Shown here piece by piece: positions 6,190-8,976 of a stretch of 8,976 nt of DNA. The translations under genes were made by a program, and so were the position numbers. Source of the stretch: DASQDN01 sp035630195 (GTDB lineage: Bacteria > Acidobacteriota > Terriglobia > Bryobacterales > Bryobacteraceae); contig DASQLD010000162.1 of assembly GCA_035630195.1 (NCBI GenBank), positions 1 through 8,976 of the forward strand. Reading direction: 5' to 3'. The notes beneath the pieces are model-generated. The model was not told where the DNA came from and searched no databases. It worked only from the letters and a program-made list of their open reading frames with translations. The stretch's first letter is position 1. Each line of letters starts with the position of its first letter.

Positions 6190-8976
6190 ATGCTTAAAAT
6201 GCTCTCAGTTGCTTTCCTCCTCACGCTAAGAATGAAACGGCTCTGGGTGGCCGGCTTCTCCCTCGCCCTCATTCTGCTGCCCGACTTGGGATTTGCGGAA
6301 ACTCAACAGTTACGTCTCTTCCCGGAGGCGAAGCAAATCGCGCTTCCACAACTCAGTGATGGGCTGGGGTGGAAACAACCGAAGTATCACTCCACCATTC
6401 AGACCGCCGATGTAGATGGCGATGGACAGGACGAAGTGCTGGCACGCTGGATTGACGGCCTGAGCATCTACCGGTTCGAGAACGGAACACTGCTCAGGCA
6501 CTCCCGGCTTTTGGCGCTCAGCGACAACGCCGGCTTCGATGAGCCGTCGTGGTACTCGACGATTCATACGGCTGTGCTCGATCGCAAGCTCGGCCAGGCC
6601 GATGTAGTTGCGCGCGAACACGACGGGATTCATGTGTTCCGCTACGACTCCCCGCAGCACGAATGGCGGGAACTCGGTTCGCAGGCTACGGTCCGGCCGT
6701 TCTCCGACACAGATGTGGGCGGCACTGACTGGACGAAGCCGAAGCACTATTTAACGATTCAACTCGCCGATTTGACCGGGGATGGGGTCGCCGAACTGGT
6801 CGGACGTGGACAGAATGGCATGCAGGTTTGGCGGTGGAATGCTGCTGATGAAAGCTGGGCGCAAACAAGCGCCGGTGGTGAACTAAGCGATAGCCAGGGC
6901 TTCGACCAGGAGCCTCACTATTACTCGATCCAGCTAGTCGATGTGGATAATGATGGCGTCGCGGAGCTCATCGCGCGTGCTCCTGCAGGTGTACAGACCT
7001 ATAAAGGGAGTAGTGATGGATGGACGATGGTCAGATCTAATGGCCCTTTCGGGGACGATCCCGGCTTTGTGAGAGGTAACCGCTACAAATCGATGCGAGC
7101 CTCGGTCGATGCCACTGGCCGGGCCTGGCTGTACGGCCTTGCGGCAGGAACTGCCGGCGCCGGCTCCGGTGCGATTCAGATCCATCTCTGGAACAAAGAC
7201 CACTGGCAGCTAGCCCAAACACTCCCTCTGCCGGGCTCCGGCTGGGATCGAGAAAGCCAGTTTGCGACCGTGATGGCCGCCGACATTCATGGAGATGCTC
7301 AACCCGAGTTTCTGGTGCGCGGTCCCTACGGTTTGCACGCCTTCACGTTAAGCGGAGATCGACTCCCTATGCACTCGCAGTCATTCACAGACGCGCAGGG
7401 TTGGAATCTGACTGAAAACTACAGCACGTTGCAACCGGCGGTGGCGACGCTCACAGAGAACGGTGGAAGCCATGCTCGCGCGCTGATTGTTGGCCGCGGG
7501 ACCAAAGGACTGGAGGTTTACAAATTCACCGGTGAATGGACGGCGGCCGCGCAATCGAACTTCCCGCAATACTGCGCTAACCTCAATACCGACTTGAGTC
7601 CGCAGTGTCTGGCCTACAGGGCGATTAGCAGCCAAGCCCTCGCGGGTGTAGTGGACATCCGATCGTATTACACCCAGTTCAGTTATCGGAAGGGCGACTG
7701 GAAGAATTTCCAGGACAACGTCAATATCATGCCGAATCCAATTGGCCCGAATAACGCTCAGATCTGGCAGACTGTGCACACCGAGATGGTGAATGAGCTT
7801 GGTTACGTTGCAACCGTCCGGGGCTGGTTTGAAAACAATTATTCTGTCCTGAACGACAATTACAGTCGTTCTGCAGACTTATTAGGCGAGGCTGTAGGTG
7901 ATGTCGACTTCGCGACTTCGAAAACCGTTACCGTAAAGTGGCTGGAAATGGGCCTGGACATCGTCTCCAGAATCGCCGCGTTTATACCCGGCGATCCAGG
8001 CAAAGTTGTTGCCTTGGTCGTTACGATTCTCGAGGAAACTTACAACAACCTGACAGTGACTAATGGAGACATTAACCAGGCGATAACACAGATCTATACC
8101 GACCTAAACAGACAGAAGACTAGCCTCAACGACACGAACGCCACGCAGCAGACGGCATACTTGACCGATTATTCGAAGCTGCAGCAAATCGGAAAAGATT
8201 CCACCACCGGCGGTTATGATTGGGCGAACGCCACTTTAGAAGTTGTCGCAGATGCGCAAAACGGAGCCGCGCAAGGGATGCTGATCAATTTCTACAAAAC
8301 CCTTGTTCCGTATAAGTGGTGGGTTTATTGGTGCCGCGATGAGCAATTAGGGCCGCATTGCGGGTCTCATTACACTCCCGCCAAATATGACTGCCAATAC
8401 GGCTGGCACAATTCGTCGGGTGGGATATATGACTCGCAGGCCTACCTTTATGCGGGGTACAACTATGACGTGAATTGGCGGCTAGTCGATAAACTCACCG
8501 GGACTGGGAAGGGCGACGTGAATGCCGTCGGGTACATGCTGTTGCTGGGTAGCCAAGCGGGATGGGATCTGCCTGCGTATTACTGCGTGTTGGGAGGCGG
8601 ATGCGAGCAGCCGGGCTCTGATCCCAGGCTTGCTACGGGGTACTACTGGTACCCACCCCCACACAATGCCGGCTGTGATGGGAACGGACCCACTTCTGGA
8701 CAGTTGACAACTCGAACGCTGTCTCAGCGGCTCACGATTGCACAGCAGAATACCAGGCATGTTACTGCATCGGAGGCGAACGGGATCCTGAAAGATATTC
8801 GCACGCTTAAGCAGGATGCCAAGGCTGCCTCGCCGGATGGCAATGTTGAAATTGGCCTGACGTCCCCTTTGCGAGAAGCTGCAAAGCTTATTGAACGAGC
8901 CAAAATGCCACGTGGTCTGGGACAGGAAGGCTCAGTGTCGGCTACAACGCCGACACATCTTATGGAATTGTTTGTC
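6190..8976 (+). CDS. Exported seven-repeat FG-GAP/VCBS-like propeller protein with unrecognised C-terminal region (partial, runs off the window)
   Basis: The frame is open without a stop from 6190 to the last base, giving 929 residues with the C-terminus missing. Residues 15-36 form a clear signal peptide (MKRLW, hydrophobic core, ending GFA before ETQ), so the protein should be exported. Seven repeats of about 45-65 residues begin near 60, 115, 180, 237, 292, 350 and 404. Each has G(W/F)..., an aromatic-rich 'YxSTIQ' strand, a D.DGDG-like loop and a closing strand with W/Y/F. The best calcium-type loops are DVDGDGQDE (74-82), DLTGDG (194-199) and DVDNDG (251-256); other repeats have degenerate loops. 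This predicts a seven-bladed propeller, usually a binding scaffold. After about 455 come mixed and helical segments (525-700), a Trp/Tyr/Cys-rich part (707-830) and a polar helical tail. All eight cysteines (462, 473, 715, 724, 735, 799, 805, 829) lie after the propeller, consistent with disulfides. I do not recognise the C-terminal region. ATG 6190 has the better ribosome site; 6232 is the alternative. Confidence 0.85.
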   Translation, partial: MLKMLSVAFLLTLRMKRLWVAGFSLALILLPDLGFAETQQLRLFPEAKQIALPQLSDGLGWKQPKYHSTIQTADVDGDGQDEVLARWIDGLSIYRFENGTLLRHSRLLALSDNAGFDEPSWYSTIHTAVLDRKLGQADVVAREHDGIHVFRYDSPQHEWRELGSQATVRPFSDTDVGGTDWTKPKHYLTIQLADLTGDGVAELVGRGQNGMQVWRWNAADESWAQTSAGGELSDSQGFDQEPHYYSIQLVDVDNDGVAELIARAPAGVQTYKGSSDGWTMVRSNGPFGDDPGFVRGNRYKSMRASVDATGRAWLYGLAAGTAGAGSGAIQIHLWNKDHWQLAQTLPLPGSGWDRESQFATVMAADIHGDAQPEFLVRGPYGLHAFTLSGDRLPMHSQSFTDAQGWNLTENYSTLQPAVATLTENGGSHARALIVGRGTKGLEVYKFTGEWTAAAQSNFPQYCANLNTDLSPQCLAYRAISSQALAGVVDIRSYYTQFSYRKGDWKNFQDNVNIMPNPIGPNNAQIWQTVHTEMVNELGYVATVRGWFENNYSVLNDNYSRSADLLGEAVGDVDFATSKTVTVKWLEMGLDIVSRIAAFIPGDPGKVVALVVTILEETYNNLTVTNGDINQAITQIYTDLNRQKTSLNDTNATQQTAYLTDYSKLQQIGKDSTTGGYDWANATLEVVADAQNGAAQGMLINFYKTLVPYKWWVYWCRDEQLGPHCGSHYTPAKYDCQYGWHNSSGGIYDSQAYLYAGYNYDVNWRLVDKLTGTGKGDVNAVGYMLLLGSQAGWDLPAYYCVLGGGCEQPGSDPRLATGYYWYPPPHNAGCDGNGPTSGQLTTRTLSQRLTIAQQNTRHVTASEANGILKDIRTLKQDAKAASPDGNVEIGLTSPLREAAKLIERAKMPRGLGQEGSVSATTPTHLMELFV

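Noticed and set aside
6310..7779. Several leftward ORFs of 60-145 codons beneath the large propeller gene
   Set aside because: The rightward frame is continuously open with ordered repeats and a signal peptide, and the leftward ORFs show no domains. They are shadows.

Overview
The window fits a soil-type Acidobacteriota, most like the Solibacter/Bryobacter lineage. The main reason is the pairing of an ECF-like sigma factor of the Sigma70_ECF/TIGR02999 type with a one-pass membrane Ser/Thr kinase ending in TolB/PD40-type beta-propeller repeats, an arrangement expanded in that phylum (also seen in Planctomycetes). Moderate-to-high GC and a run of exported hydrolases agree. The taxonomic call is inference; no rRNA or marker gene is present.

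Layout. Positions 2-3444 hold a leftward two-gene operon: sigma factor, then receptor-like kinase, joined by a 4-base ATGA overlap. A short divergent spacer (about 3466-3520) carries a perfect 7-base inverted repeat. Rightward from 3521 come three genes for proteins with export signals: an alpha/beta hydrolase (3521-4597), a serine hydrolase of the class C beta-lactamase/DD-peptidase-like family (4667-5965, GTG start with a strong ribosome binding site), and after a 224-base gap a large gene (6190 to beyond the window end). That last gene has no stop before base 8976. Its 929 visible residues contain a signal peptide, seven FG-GAP/VCBS-like repeats that probably form a seven-bladed propeller, and a helical, then Cys- and aromatic-rich C-terminal part that I do not recognise.

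How they may work together. The sigma/kinase pair looks like a signalling module: an extracytoplasmic propeller sensor, a cytoplasmic kinase and a promoter-selecting sigma factor. The rightward genes encode envelope or secreted proteins and could be its targets, but only adjacency supports this. The most novel item is the large propeller protein and its unexplained C-terminal domain. No tRNA, rRNA, CRISPR array, transposon or convincing intrinsic terminator was seen.
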